Origin: Maricaulis sp965228215
Lineage (GTDB): Bacteria; Pseudomonadota; Alphaproteobacteria; Caulobacterales; Maricaulaceae
NCBI GenBank assembly: GCA_965228215.1
Contig: OZ245800.1
Location: forward strand, 1-64,000
Direction of reading: 5' to 3'
DNA length: 64,000 nucleotides
This document shows, piece by piece, positions 32,163 through 40,315 of this stretch. The position numbers and the translations under genes were made by a program. The first letter of the stretch is position 1; each line of letters starts with the position of its first letter. The notes below the pieces were generated by a model. The model was not told where the DNA came from. It did not search any database and saw nothing but the letters and a program-made list of their open reading frames with translations.

Positions 32163-33358
32163 CCGAAGTTCACCTTGACAGTAGATGCCTGGTGGCCTCG
32201 CCGCAGGCTTTCGACGGCGTACCGCAGCGCGTCGATAACGTGATTGTGTTTGTCTTCCAGAAAGGGAAGAACCTCGCCCGTCTTGGCGTCCGTCTTGTAC
32301 TTGTAGAAGGCCAGCTCATCGGCTGTGCGCGTGCAGCGGGGGTGAACCACAATGTCATGGTTCTTCAGGAACTCGATGCCGTCCTCAACGGACCCCGCGC
32401 CCTTCTTTGCGCCCCGGATGTTGTCGTACCCATGCCGACGCATGTAGTCGATTGTCTCAGGCCGGGCGCTATCCGCTATCAATGGCCAGCGTCGCGCGCC
32501 GGGTATCGTGTCGAACAGGTCCGGCGTCCTATCAATCGGGCAACCGACTTTGTACGCTTCCTGATCCACGTACAGCGTGCGGCCATCCATCCAGCACCGC
32601 ACCAGCACGGTCGGGTCTACACTAAAGCCCCAATCCGCCCCGAAATAGAACCGGGCTTCGTCCGGCGTGTCGAATGCTTCAACGCGCCAGTTATGGAACA
32701 CCCGCGCCTCGGAAGACTGACGATACCCGCCCGCCCAAATGTGTGCGTACTTGTCCGGGTCGCGTTGCCGGTCCCATTCCATTTCTTCCCGCAAGACATC
32801 GGGGAAATATGGGTTGTCCTGCCAGTTGGCTTCCACCACCACCGAATTAGGCGGCGGGCCACCCTCACCCCGCAGCATAACGTCTACAGGGTCGCTGGCC
32901 TGGTCCGGGTTCCAGCCGAACCACAATTCAGAACCGGGCTTACGGATGGTCGGGCGCAGCAAGTCCAGCGAGCGCTGGCTAAGGCTTTGCGCCTCCTCCA
33001 CCCATACCCAATCGAAGCCCTCAAGCGATTTAACGCTGTCGGCTGTGTGGTTCTGCATACCCTTGAAGATGATGCGGCCATCACCGGGCGTTTCAATGTG
33101 CGTATTCAAGACGCGAAAGCCGGGCAGCCCCAGCTCATCAATCTTGCTCTCGATTAAGTACTTCGCGGATTCGTCCAGGCTTTTCTGGACCTCACGAATA
33201 CACAGGCCCCGCGTGCCGGGCTTGACCGATGCTATCGCGCCCATTGACGCGAAGTTGTGTGACTTCCCCGAACCGCGCCCGCCGTGCGCGCCCTTGTAAC
33301 GGGCAGGCTTCCAAAGCGGCGCAAAGACCTTCGGCACCACCAGGTCAACGCTACTCAA
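32159..33358 (-). CDS. Terminase large subunit
   Basis: A 399-aa packaging motor. The ATPase has Walker A GGRGSGKS (26-33) and Walker B WVWVEEAQS. The RNase-H-like nuclease has FGADWGFSVDPT and, near the end, EDKHNHVIDALRYAVE. PBSX-type size and order. Overlaps the small subunit by 8 bp. Confidence 0.93.
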   Translation of the reverse strand: MSSVDLVVPKVFAPLWKPARYKGAHGGRGSGKSHNFASMGAIASVKPGTRGLCIREVQKSLDESAKYLIESKIDELGLPGFRVLNTHIETPGDGRIIFKGMQNHTADSVKSLEGFDWVWVEEAQSLSQRSLDLLRPTIRKPGSELWFGWNPDQASDPVDVMLRGEGGPPPNSVVVEANWQDNPYFPDVLREEMEWDRQRDPDKYAHIWAGGYRQSSEARVFHNWRVEAFDTPDEARFYFGADWGFSVDPTVLVRCWMDGRTLYVDQEAYKVGCPIDRTPDLFDTIPGARRWPLIADSARPETIDYMRRHGYDNIRGAKKGAGSVEDGIEFLKNHDIVVHPRCTRTADELAFYKYKTDAKTGEVLPFLEDKHNHVIDALRYAVESLRRGHQASTVKVNFG

Positions 33359-33710
33359 AGCGGACGTTCACCTCGGTTGTGACCGGATTACCCTTCTGCC
33401 CGCCGTGGTTCAAATCCACCTTGTCAGCGTAATCCTCCGGGCCGATATTCTTCAACCCGAACTGGATGGACGCCGCGTTACCCTCGCCAGACTGAGCGCA
33501 TTTGCGGTGTACCCGCTCCCACCAGACAAGGCGTAGTTGCTTGGCGCGCGTAAGCGCGTGTAAAAACTCGGGGTGGTCTTCCGCCCAATTGTAGAGCGTT
33601 TTCTTTTCCACGCCGATGGTTACGGCGCATTCAAGAAGGCTCGCCCCGTCCTGTGCTAACTCGATGACCTGCTCGCAATATGCGGGGTCGTACTTGCTTG
33701 GCCTAGCCAT
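33351..33710 (-). CDS. Terminase small subunit
   Basis: A 119-aa protein. An N-terminal helix-turn-helix (CEQVIELAQDGASLLECAVT, IGVEKKTLYNWAEDHPEF) recognises the packaging site. A central helix follows and an acidic end (PEDYADKVDLNH) probably docks to the large subunit. Confidence 0.88.
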   Translation of the reverse strand: MARPSKYDPAYCEQVIELAQDGASLLECAVTIGVEKKTLYNWAEDHPEFLHALTRAKQLRLVWWERVHRKCAQSGEGNAASIQFGLKNIGPEDYADKVDLNHGGQKGNPVTTEVNVRFE

Positions 33711-33727
33711 CGCTTACCGCCTTACGG

Positions 33728-33922
33728 TTATGCGTCTCTTGCGTTGTCCGGCATGCGGACACAGGCCAGCCCGACATTCTCGGGTAGCCCGTACTCTTCC
33801 GCGACTTCACGCGCGGCCTGCTGGCATTCTTGGAAGGTTACATACTCTCCCGGCATGGGGCGTGTTTCCATAGTCCAGCCCTGTTGTCCTAATGCGAAAA
33901 TGATCATCAGCATCTTGAACAT
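33728..33922 (-). CDS. Small exported-type hypothetical protein
   Basis: A 64-aa protein with a short hydrophobic N-terminus (FKMLMIIFALGQQ) that could be a signal peptide, then a helix with Cys (FQECQQAAREVAEE) and another Cys. It might form one disulfide in the periplasm. Unrecognised. Confidence 0.55.
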   Translation of the reverse strand: MFKMLMIIFALGQQGWTMETRPMPGEYVTFQECQQAAREVAEEYGLPENVGLACVRMPDNARDA

Positions 33923-33924
33923 GG

Positions 33925-34212
33925 CTAGACCTCGTGTAGGTGGACTTCTCCCGGCGCTATGCCGTCTTCCAGAAACTTGTCGAATGTAACCGCTGTGCGC
34001 GCGACCTGGGCCGCGTCCGTGGTCATGGGGTCGTTTGCCCCGTCCGTGTGGAATGAGAGCGCATAAAGCAAAGCCTGCGCCCTGCGCTGCATTATCCTTG
34101 CGGCCTCCTGGCCTGCCAGTAGTTCGGTCCCGTTTACCGCGAAGCTATCGAGCAACGTGCTCAGGTCTGTATCCTCCCCGGTCATGTCGATAACTTCCGG
34201 GTCGTCGGTCAT
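33925..34212 (-). CDS. Hypothetical acidic protein before terminase
   Basis: A 95-aa protein, acidic, with helices at about 30-55 (NGTELLAGQEAARIMQRRAQ). It is two bases from the next start. No known family. Confidence 0.6.
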   Translation of the reverse strand: MTDDPEVIDMTGEDTDLSTLLDSFAVNGTELLAGQEAARIMQRRAQALLYALSFHTDGANDPMTTDAAQVARTAVTFDKFLEDGIAPGEVHLHEV

Positions 34213-34631
34213 CTGGCCTCCGATAGTGTTGCATCGGGCCGGGCGTTACTCCGGCTCCCTCGATTACGCCAATTTTTTGCTCTGCGCATATCTGGCTGGC
34301 CAGCCTTCCATGCGTTTTGCTCAGGTCGCTCTCATCCTAGCTCCGGGCGGGTTCATTCGCGACTTCCGCCGACCGGGAGGGCCTAACTGCCGAAAACTAG
34401 CGCTTCTACTTTCAGCGCCGCCGATGCAATAGGGTGCGCGGCTCACGGTCCTAGGTCACAAGACACCTGACAGTGGAGTTGGCCGGGCCGCGCGTTTGAA
34501 TTGGGGCGAGCGCTGTGCGGGGAAGGAGGAGAAAACCCTTTGCGCTGCAAGCCCCAAACAAAAAGCGCCCCGCGATGGAGGCGCAATGAATTCAGTCTGC
34601 ATTTCGTGCATACACGATATTGGGGCGCATG
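34213..34631. other. Non-coding region upstream of terminase block
   Basis: About 420 bp without a believable gene. It holds the terminator at 34560-34584 and GC-rich sequence with several short inverted elements. The terminase small-subunit gene is near, so this is the most likely home of the packaging start site (cos or pac) and the late promoter, but no consensus is visible. Confidence 0.5.
34560..34584 (-). terminator. Terminator after replication operon
   Basis: On the minus strand GCGCC and GGCGC pair across a 10-nt loop and five T follow. It lies 48 bases after the stop of the gene at 34632 and would separate early leftward from late transcription, a possible antitermination point. 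Confidence 0.6.
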
Positions 34632-35144
34632 TCAATCGTTACCGCTAGATGTTGTGCCGTCATCGTCTTCTGGCTCGATGTAGATGCGGAAGAAGTCAGC
34701 CAGCGCTGCCGCGCCCTGCTTGAAGTCCCGAGCCGCGCCCATCACGCACCTGAAGCTGAAATAGTTCGCAATCGCCCTATGCGCTGCCGGGCCTGCTGAC
34801 ATCAGCGCGGCGTCCGCCTTCTCGTAATTGTCCTCCGCGTCCCTATCCCGCTTGGTTTGCACCTCTTCGGGCAGGCCGTTGCCCTTCGGCGTGTCGTCAT
34901 ATGCTGCCGTGACGCTGCGAACGCCCCACCCTGCCGCGCGGCGCGCCTGGCAATAGCGCCCAATGGCTTCCCGCTCCGCATCGGTGAGCGGGACGAACGC
35001 CAGCGGGTCGCCTACCTCTGCCCCACCACAGGAGCGCTTGTGCCGCATCATCTCCGGCGTCGGCTTAATCCGGTCTGGCGTGCGCTTGAGAGCGCCGGAC
35101 GCCGTGCGCGGCCCCTCTTTGCGGTTCCTGCCTCTGCGTGCCAT
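34632..35144 (-). CDS. Hypothetical protein, possible late regulator
   Basis: A 170-aa protein. The first 40 residues are very basic (MARRGRNRKEG...LKRTPDRIKPT). The middle is helical (LTDAEREAIGRYCQARRAAG). It is the last gene before the early terminator, a common place for Q-type antiterminators; the role is inference. The start at 35144 coincides with the previous stop, so a longer form is unlikely. Confidence 0.6.
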   Translation of the reverse strand: MARRGRNRKEGPRTASGALKRTPDRIKPTPEMMRHKRSCGGAEVGDPLAFVPLTDAEREAIGRYCQARRAAGWGVRSVTAAYDDTPKGNGLPEEVQTKRDRDAEDNYEKADAALMSAGPAAHRAIANYFSFRCVMGAARDFKQGAAALADFFRIYIEPEDDDGTTSSGND

Positions 35145-35344
35145 CAGGTCGCTATCGCCTCCGTTGCCGTGCTTGCGTCCGTGTAGTGGCGGCGCTTGCC
35201 CTTGATGCCCTTGCGGCGGTAGCGCCAGCTCCGGCCCGTCATTGCGGACCACCAGGCACGACGCCACGCCTCGTAAGCGTCCTCACGGTCAATGCCGTTA
35301 TCCAGCGCCCATGCGTGGAAATCTGCCCAGCTTGTGAACTCCAT
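35144..35344 (-). CDS. Small DNA-binding-like protein, 66 aa
   Basis: Rich in Trp and Arg (FTSWADFHAWALDNGIDRED, AYEAWRRAWWSAMTGR, then RKGIKGKRRH). Basic C-terminus fits nucleic-acid binding. The ATG and the preceding stop share bases (35344-35346). Confidence 0.6.
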   Translation of the reverse strand: MEFTSWADFHAWALDNGIDREDAYEAWRRAWWSAMTGRSWRYRRKGIKGKRRHYTDASTATEAIAT

Positions 35345-35433
35345 CAGCCGAGCCTCTTGAGGCGCTGCCGGTCTTCCAGACGGAACAGCCAGGACTGAAA
35401 GCGGGCGGTGATGCGGGCGATAAAGCGGATCAT
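35344..35433 (-). CDS. 29-aa basic microprotein
   Basis: A complete short frame, MIRFIARITARFQSWLFRLE and nine more residues, with amphipathic basic helix character. Its ATG overlaps the upstream stop (ATGATGA) and its TGA overlaps the next ATG. Such perfect double overlap is the main support. Confidence 0.5.
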   Translation of the reverse strand: MIRFIARITARFQSWLFRLEDRQRLKRLG

Positions 35434-35654
35434 CAAATCGTCTCCGTTCCGTCGTGCCGGCAGGCGTCCACAGGGCCATTACCCGGCCCGTACACGCTGC
35501 GAGGGTCTTCGTGCATGTCGCGGCTCATAATCTTGCTCTGCCGCATGTTCTCGTAGTCCCGGCGTAGCTGCGTCAGGATCTGCTCTGCGAAATCAATCCG
35601 GGCTTCCATGCGCTCAAGATCGGGATCGGTTTCGATGTCTGTCTGTGCGTTCAT
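35433..35654 (-). CDS. Hypothetical coiled-coil protein, 73 aa
   Basis: Acidic start (TDIETDPDLERMEARIDFAE) leading into a helix with heptads (QILTQLRRDYENMRQSK). Coupled to both neighbours by 1-4 bp overlaps. Unknown role; in the replication operon. Confidence 0.6.
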   Translation of the reverse strand: MNAQTDIETDPDLERMEARIDFAEQILTQLRRDYENMRQSKIMSRDMHEDPRSVYGPGNGPVDACRHDGTETI

Positions 35655-36436
35655 GCTGTTCTCCGCTTTGCTGCGTAGGATTCCGCATAGACGCTGACGC
35701 CAAGGCGACGCAGGGTTTCGCGGAAGGTAGGTTCAAAATGACTTTCATCGGTGACACAGGCCGTCACGTCGCCAAACTTTTCGACCGTGAAGCGTTCTCG
35801 GACCCGTCGCAGCGCCTGGTCTGTCGCGCCATCAGCGCGGCACTCGGCAAGGAAACGGTCCTCGCGGCTTTCAGACAGGAATAAAGTTTCCGGTACAGCG
35901 CTAATCATCTTGGGCGTGCTGGCGTCGAGCCATGCAGTGTGCCGCTCATCTCGCAGCCAACGATCCAGCGCCGGAACAAACGCCCCATTGTCCTTCTTCG
36001 CGTCAGGGCTAGCCACGTACAGCGCAACAGCTCGCATAATCCCGGCGTGGGCGTCCGGGTCATGGGCCGGGTTCAACTTGGCGTATGCCGTCCGGGTCTT
36101 GGCGAGGCTGGACCGCCTGCGGCCACGGATCGGCCAGGCATCCCAAACCTCCTTTGCGGCGTCAGGGGGATTTTCTTTTTGACCCCCTTTAGGGGGGTTT
36201 TTCTTAAGGGGGCTTTTTTCTTTGAGGGGGGTGTGGGGGGAACTTTCTTTTTTGGTAACACCTGTAACGCTTGTAACGCCTGTAACGTTACCTGCCCTGT
36301 TGTTTTTCCGACACTTAGCCGTCCGGGCGCGCTGCCTTTCCAAGCGTTTGTCTTCTGCCGCTTCCACCGCAACAAGGATGGTTTCGGCATCACAGCCCGC
36401 CGCCCGCATGGCGCTTATGATGGTCTTGGCGCTCAC
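35651..36436 (-). CDS. Replication-type protein with internal iterons
   Basis: A 261-aa protein. The N-terminal helix bundle (residues 1-45) carries a basic region (KRLERQRARTAKCRKNNR). A repetitive NVTGVTSVTGVT and a Lys/Pro linker (about 50-90) follow, then a C-terminal domain (KEVWDAWPIRGRRRSSLAKT, AFVPALDRWLRDERHTAW). Proteins of this plan next to a DnaA- or DnaC-like gene are replication initiators or loaders in many phages. The linker is encoded by four 9-bp DNA repeats, as in the lambda O gene. Exact family not identified. Confidence 0.55.
   Translation of the reverse strand: MSAKTIISAMRAAGCDAETILVAVEAAEDKRLERQRARTAKCRKNNRAGNVTGVTSVTGVTKKESSPHTPLKEKSPLKKNPPKGGQKENPPDAAKEVWDAWPIRGRRRSSLAKTRTAYAKLNPAHDPDAHAGIMRAVALYVASPDAKKDNGAFVPALDRWLRDERHTAWLDASTPKMISAVPETLFLSESREDRFLAECRADGATDQALRRVRERFTVEKFGDVTACVTDESHFEPTFRETLRRLGVSVYAESYAAKRRTA
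36255..36290. repeat. Four tandem 9-bp repeats, candidate phage origin
   Basis: GTAACACCT, GTAACGCTT, GTAACGCCT and GTAACGTTA stand in a row. Directly beside them (36175-36250) is an unusual stretch of G-runs alternating with T-runs. Direct repeats plus easily melted DNA inside a replication gene is how lambdoid origins look. Confidence 0.55.
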
Positions 36437-36882
36437 TAGCGCGCCTCCGTGCCGATGGGGTCGGCAACACCGATGCGCCGGGCATGCGAGCGGATGCCGT
36501 GAATAACGGTCGTATGGTCACGGCCAAAGCGGTTGCCGATTTTCTTGTAAGACGGGCGAGGCTTGATCTCCGTGAACATGCGGAACATGGCCTCATGGCG
36601 CGCCCATGCGACCGCGCGCTTGCGTGACATGCCCTTCATGGCCTCGCGGGAAACGCCGCAGTCCTCGGCAACCTGTTTTTCGATATCCACCAGCATCAAG
36701 CCGCTGCCGGTTGTTCCGTGATTGCGGTGCGCCAAAGACGTACCGTCAAGCGTCCGAGTCTGGATGCCGTACTTGGTGACAACCACCTCGACATCAACGC
36801 CACGTTCCGCCCATGTCTGCTGAATTGTCATTGCGTGCTTGATGTTGTCTTCCATCTGCTGCGCCGCTGTGTAATCGGTCAC
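36436..36882 (-). CDS. Phage protein with DnaA domain IV
   Basis: A 148-aa protein. Residues about 65-138 match the DnaA DNA-binding domain: VAEDCGVSREAMKGMSRKRA, ARHEAMFRMF, YKKIGNRFG and the signature GRDHTTVIH (120-128). There is no ATPase domain, so it cannot replace DnaA. It could bind DnaA boxes in the phage origin or block host initiation. Overlaps the replication-type gene by 1 bp. Confidence 0.85.
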   Translation of the reverse strand: MTDYTAAQQMEDNIKHAMTIQQTWAERGVDVEVVVTKYGIQTRTLDGTSLAHRNHGTTGSGLMLVDIEKQVAEDCGVSREAMKGMSRKRAVAWARHEAMFRMFTEIKPRPSYKKIGNRFGRDHTTVIHGIRSHARRIGVADPIGTEAR

Positions 36883-37433
36883 GCTGCATCCTCCTCAAGC
36901 GTATAGGGGCCGTCATATGGCTGCGGCGCGAAGCTGCCCTGCGCGGCGTTTGCGCAAATGTCCCAAAAGCGAGCGCGGGGCATCCACCAGCGCCATTCCT
37001 GACGGTCTAATCTGATGGCCAGCAGGTGCGCGCCCTGCCGCCAGTTCTCGAATTGCTTTGCCGGTGTGCCGATGCGCTTGTGGCCGAAAGAAAGGTCATC
37101 CAGACCCGGTGCGATTTCGCCGTAGCAGCGCGACATCAGGCGCAGAAAGGCATCATGCGTTAGCCAGACAAACTGGCCTGCCGTCGTGTCGATCACGGCC
37201 CCGTCGTACTGGTCGCGCGCTTTCTCGTACCGGTCATACGCTGAGCACTTGGCCCGGCGCTTGACTTCCACGTGCAAATCCCAGCCTCGGCTGTCGATAA
37301 TCACGTCATCAGGAAAGCCCTGAAACGCACCAGAGCCGGGTTGCCTGTGGGCGGGAACGCCGCACTTTTGCAAGTCATTGCGGATCTCGTTTTCTCCCAG
37401 CGTGCCCTTTTGCTTTGCGCTACGCGGCTTCAT
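36879..37433 (-). CDS. Holliday-junction-resolvase-like nuclease
   Basis: A 184-aa protein. The first 75 residues carry the PD-(D/E)xK pattern of archaeal-type resolvases: G...ENEIRNDLQKCG, HRQPGSGAFQGFPDDVII, then LHVEVKRR. The rest (WRWWMPRARFWD) is unknown. It likely trims or resolves branched DNA made by replication and annealing. Start at the MKPRSAKQKG Met; earlier ones overlap the upstream gene too far. Confidence 0.7.
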   Translation of the reverse strand: MKPRSAKQKGTLGENEIRNDLQKCGVPAHRQPGSGAFQGFPDDVIIDSRGWDLHVEVKRRAKCSAYDRYEKARDQYDGAVIDTTAGQFVWLTHDAFLRLMSRCYGEIAPGLDDLSFGHKRIGTPAKQFENWRQGAHLLAIRLDRQEWRWWMPRARFWDICANAAQGSFAPQPYDGPYTLEEDAA

Positions 37434-37669
37434 CCCGCCACCTCCCGAATGTCCCGGCTGTTCTCGCGGGTGCCGACCGTCTTGCAGAGCCATTGAAGCG
37501 CTGCGCTCAGATCGGCCAAATCGCACTTGACCTCTGCGCGAGTAGCATCATCCATCGGCAGCAAGTCTCCGTTGGTGACAGCCTCCAAAACGCGGCAATG
37601 CGCGGACACAGCGAGCGATACAGCTTCGCGGCTTGTCATGCTCACGCGGGGCTTGAATGGGTGGGTCAT
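37430..37669 (-). CDS. Hypothetical phage protein, 79 aa (intact copy)
   Basis: Complete version of the gene cut at the window start. Helical, with a Cys in ALQWLCKTVG and no domain I know. It overlaps the resolvase-like gene by 4 bp and the CII-like gene by 4 bp, so it is the second gene of the leftward replication operon. Confidence 0.7.
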   Translation of the reverse strand: MTHPFKPRVSMTSREAVSLAVSAHCRVLEAVTNGDLLPMDDATRAEVKCDLADLSAALQWLCKTVGTRENSRDIREVAG

Positions 37670-38112
37670 TCTGCGGCCTCCATCGCCCCTGCAATCGGGC
37701 CGGGTTGGAGGTTTTCTGCTACCGTCTTGAAGTGAACCGCTGCCGCGTGCGCTTCGTCAGCAGCTTTGCGAATCTGGATGACCTCGTAGTGACAGAAAGC
37801 GCCATCAGCGCGGGCCTGTCTGACTGTACCTTGCGCGGTGCAAGCGGCCTCAGTGGTGGTCATCGCCGCATCAATCGGACGGCAAATCGGGCGGGCGTCG
37901 TCCATCTGGTCGGCCAGCATGCGCAGGTAATCCCCACCGCCCTCCGCTTCCGCGATGGTCAGGAAGTCCCGCAGAAAAAGCGTGCCCTGCGACAAGCGCT
38001 CAGAAAGGCGCTTTTCATCCATGCCAATCAATTCGGCAGCACGGCGCTGTTTGGTGCCAACAAATGCAAGCAAGCCGTTTGATGCGCGGCGCGCGCGTTC
38101 GTGTGCGTTCAC
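37666..38112 (-). CDS. CII-like or HTH-type phage regulator (right copy)
   Basis: Identical to 211-657. Here the operon it heads is fully visible: it continues through the resolvase-like, DnaA-IV and replication-type genes to the terminator at 34560. Confidence 0.5.
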   Translation of the reverse strand: MNAHERARRASNGLLAFVGTKQRRAAELIGMDEKRLSERLSQGTLFLRDFLTIAEAEGGGDYLRMLADQMDDARPICRPIDAAMTTTEAACTAQGTVRQARADGAFCHYEVIQIRKAADEAHAAAVHFKTVAENLQPGPIAGAMEAAE

Positions 38113-38186
38113 GGAAAAAACCTCCTCGGTTCCGCCATGACAGCGCGAGCCAGGAATATGAATATCTCCAGCAAGGAGGCTGTCTT

Positions 38187-38339
38187 ATGAATGTTCTTGA
38201 AATGCCCAAGCCGGAGGACCGGCAAAAACGCAGACGCCAGTTGGAGCAGGCCGCGAGGCTGCGCGTGAACGCCGCAAAGTTGCGCAAAATGGCAAACGAT
38301 ATGGACGTTAAAGCGCTTCTGATGGAACGCAGTCGGTAG
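38187..38339 (+). CDS. Small basic phage protein, 50 aa (right copy)
   Basis: Identical to 732-884, with the same AAGGAGG ribosome binding site. Confidence 0.65.
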   Translation: MNVLEMPKPEDRQKRRRQLEQAARLRVNAAKLRKMANDMDVKALLMERSR

Positions 38340-38441
38340 CGTTATGAATACGAATATGCGGGCCTTGCGCAGACCTTCACAGCTAGCCTGTACGTGTTTT
38401 AGAGACCCTGCCCGGCTTAGGGGGGCAGCGAGGTCATGTAA

Positions 38442-38648
38442 TTGCACAACGTTAGCTTCATCAAAGACCGCCCAAGCGTCGAACGCGGGGCCGGTGATAC
38501 ATTCATCATCCAACTGGAAAGCGGGCAGGCCAGCATTGAACTGGCCCTCACCCGGCACGCGGCCCTGTTCCTGCAAGCGGAGCTTCTGGACGCGCTGGAC
38601 GGCTTCGAAAAAGACGCCGTTCGCCAGCTCAGACGTGACAGAAATTGA
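38442..38648 (+). CDS. Hypothetical TRHAA paralogue (right copy)
   Basis: Identical to 987-1193; TTG start. Confidence 0.6.
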   Translation: MHNVSFIKDRPSVERGAGDTFIIQLESGQASIELALTRHAALFLQAELLDALDGFEKDAVRQLRRDRN

Positions 38649-38696
38649 CACCCCCTGCCCGTACCCTTCGATTCCAAAAACAGAAGGGGAAAGCCG

Positions 38697-38909
38697 GTGG
38701 ACGGAAAATTCAGCTATTTCGTGTGTGAGCAGTCCGATGTCGTGCGGGAAGGCGACGCCATCAGAATTGACATCCCAAGCGGGTCGGAAACCATTCGCGT
38801 TGTTCTTACGCGCCACGCGGCGTTTACGTTGCAGCTCAAAATCGAGCGCGCTTTGGACGGCCCCGCCGATAATGTCATTACCGTTGAAGCCTGGACCGAT
38901 CATGGCTGA
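38697..38909 (+). CDS. Hypothetical TRHAA protein (right copy)
   Basis: Identical to 1242-1454; GTG start. Confidence 0.65.
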   Translation: MDGKFSYFVCEQSDVVREGDAIRIDIPSGSETIRVVLTRHAAFTLQLKIERALDGPADNVITVEAWTDHG

Positions 38910-39121
38910 CGCTCCAGCCAGGAGCGAGGCGCGACGCCTAACACATCCTCAATGCGGAACATCAGCGCCTTTGACGGCGCGCGGGCACCGTTTCGGATGC
39001 GGCAGGCGTGTGGCTGCGAACAGGCCAATGCGCTTGCAAGGTCGGAGTCCGTCCAGCCCCGCGCCTGCATGGCCTCGGCCAGCTCTGTTGCGCCACGAGA
39101 TATGATGATGCGATCTGACAT
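38900..39121 (-). CDS. Cro-like HTH regulator (right copy)
   Basis: Identical to 1445-1666, with the same reasoning for the short start. Confidence 0.75.
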   Translation of the reverse strand: MSDRIIISRGATELAEAMQARGWTDSDLASALACSQPHACRIRNGARAPSKALMFRIEDVLGVAPRSWLERQP

Positions 39122-39131
39122 AACCGCATCT

Positions 39132-39180
39132 TGCCAGTTTGGCATATTTCATTCAAGTGAAAATTTATGCCAATTTGGCC
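39132..39180. promoter_or_regulatory. Operators O1 and O2 (right copy)
   Basis: Same two TGCCRRTTTGGC sites as at 1677-1725. Confidence 0.75.
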
Positions 39181-39218
39181 GTGGCCGCAGAAACGGGCGT
39201 GCGGGCATTATTCCGGGC

Positions 39219-39533
39219 ATGGCTGGGCATTATCTGAAAGAATGGCGCGAGCATCGCGGCTTGACACAAGAGCAGGCATCGGAAGCGTCCGGCGTAAGCC
39301 AATCCGTATTGACGCGGCTGGAAAGCAATAAGCGTGAATACAAAGAGCGGCACCTTGAAGCGCTGGCGAAAGCGTACCGCTGCACAACAGCCGAGTTGCT
39401 GGGAACAGACCCGACCGCAAGTAGCGGCGAGGTCATCAGCATGATGGACCGCATGCTTAAGATACCACCGCACAAGCGGGAGCAAGCGCTGCGGATCTTG
39501 GACACATTCACGGAAGACAAAGAGGAAGGCTAA
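39219..39533 (+). CDS. XRE-family repressor (right copy)
   Basis: Identical to 1764-2078. If both copies exist in the cell, repressor dose is doubled. Confidence 0.8.
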   Translation: MAGHYLKEWREHRGLTQEQASEASGVSQSVLTRLESNKREYKERHLEALAKAYRCTTAELLGTDPTASSGEVISMMDRMLKIPPHKREQALRILDTFTEDKEEG

Positions 39534-39536
39534 CCG

Positions 39537-39905
39537 ATGGCAGGATGGATTAAACCCGCTGCGATTGTTGGTGCCACCTTGGGTTTTCTTGGCGGCATTG
39601 TCGCGCCCTTGTGGTGGGGCGTGTTCTTGCTTCTCAACCCCCTGGACCCGCCCTTGCCGATAGTGCTGTGCCTCCCGCCTGCCAGCTTTGAACGTTTTGG
39701 CGCGGATCCACTGATGGTTGGCACTCTTTACAACGGAGAATTTGTCGAGGTTAAGCGAATTCGAGAAGGCGATGCTGGCTGGGAAGCGTTCGGAGAAAAC
39801 GCGATAGAAATCACAATCCGGCGCAACGGCTACCTTTGTGAAGGGGCCGTGTTGCGCCAGGCCCCGTATATTCGGATCTACGATAAACTTTGGGAGGGGC
39901 GTTAG
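39537..39905 (+). CDS. Membrane-anchored hypothetical (right copy)
   Basis: Identical to 2082-2450. Confidence 0.65.
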   Translation: MAGWIKPAAIVGATLGFLGGIVAPLWWGVFLLLNPLDPPLPIVLCLPPASFERFGADPLMVGTLYNGEFVEVKRIREGDAGWEAFGENAIEITIRRNGYLCEGAVLRQAPYIRIYDKLWEGR

Positions 39906-39906
39906 C

Positions 39907-40095
39907 ATGGAACTCTTCCTGCTACTCATCCTGCTCGGGCTATATTTCTTGCCCGGCTTCGTCGCCAGCAGCCGCAATCATCACAACGCGGGCGCAATAT
40001 GGGTCCTCACCATCTTTCTCGGTTGGTCGTTTTTGGGTTGGGTAGCGGCCCTCATATGGGCCTGCACCGCGACTAGAAGCGCCACGGAGACTTAG
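39907..40095 (+). CDS. Superinfection immunity protein, Imm family (right copy)
   Basis: Identical to 2452-2640. Confidence 0.8.
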   Translation: MELFLLLILLGLYFLPGFVASSRNHHNAGAIWVLTIFLGWSFLGWVAALIWACTATRSATET

Positions 40096-40097
40096 CC

Positions 40098-40313
40098 ATG
40101 CGCATACTCGGACAAATCGTCATCGCCATATTGGCCGCGCTTATGATTGTAACGGGCGTCAATGGCGGCACAGATATACAGCTAGGCTTCGGCTTCCTGC
40201 TGGTCGGAATGTTCTTCATCCTTCATCAGATGCCTGACCGCCCGGAACAGGAAGCCCCGCCAGTGCGGCGCACCAAGCCTGTGGACGGCAACACAATCAA
40301 TATATCGGACTAG
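40098..40313 (+). CDS. Small two-helix membrane protein (right copy)
   Basis: Identical to 2643-2858. Confidence 0.6.
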   Translation: MRILGQIVIAILAALMIVTGVNGGTDIQLGFGFLLVGMFFILHQMPDRPEQEAPPVRRTKPVDGNTINISD

Positions 40314-40315
40314 GC

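Noticed and set aside
16031..33710. A gene transfer agent cluster, because several tail genes resemble GTA families
   Set aside because: The region has an integrase, a repressor system, replication genes, terminase with the full set, a lysis cassette and a P22-like coat, so it is a complete temperate phage.
36255..36290. CRISPR-like repeat array
   Set aside because: Units are 9 bp with no spacers and lie in a coding frame; iterons or a linker repeat fit better. I saw no CRISPR array in the window.
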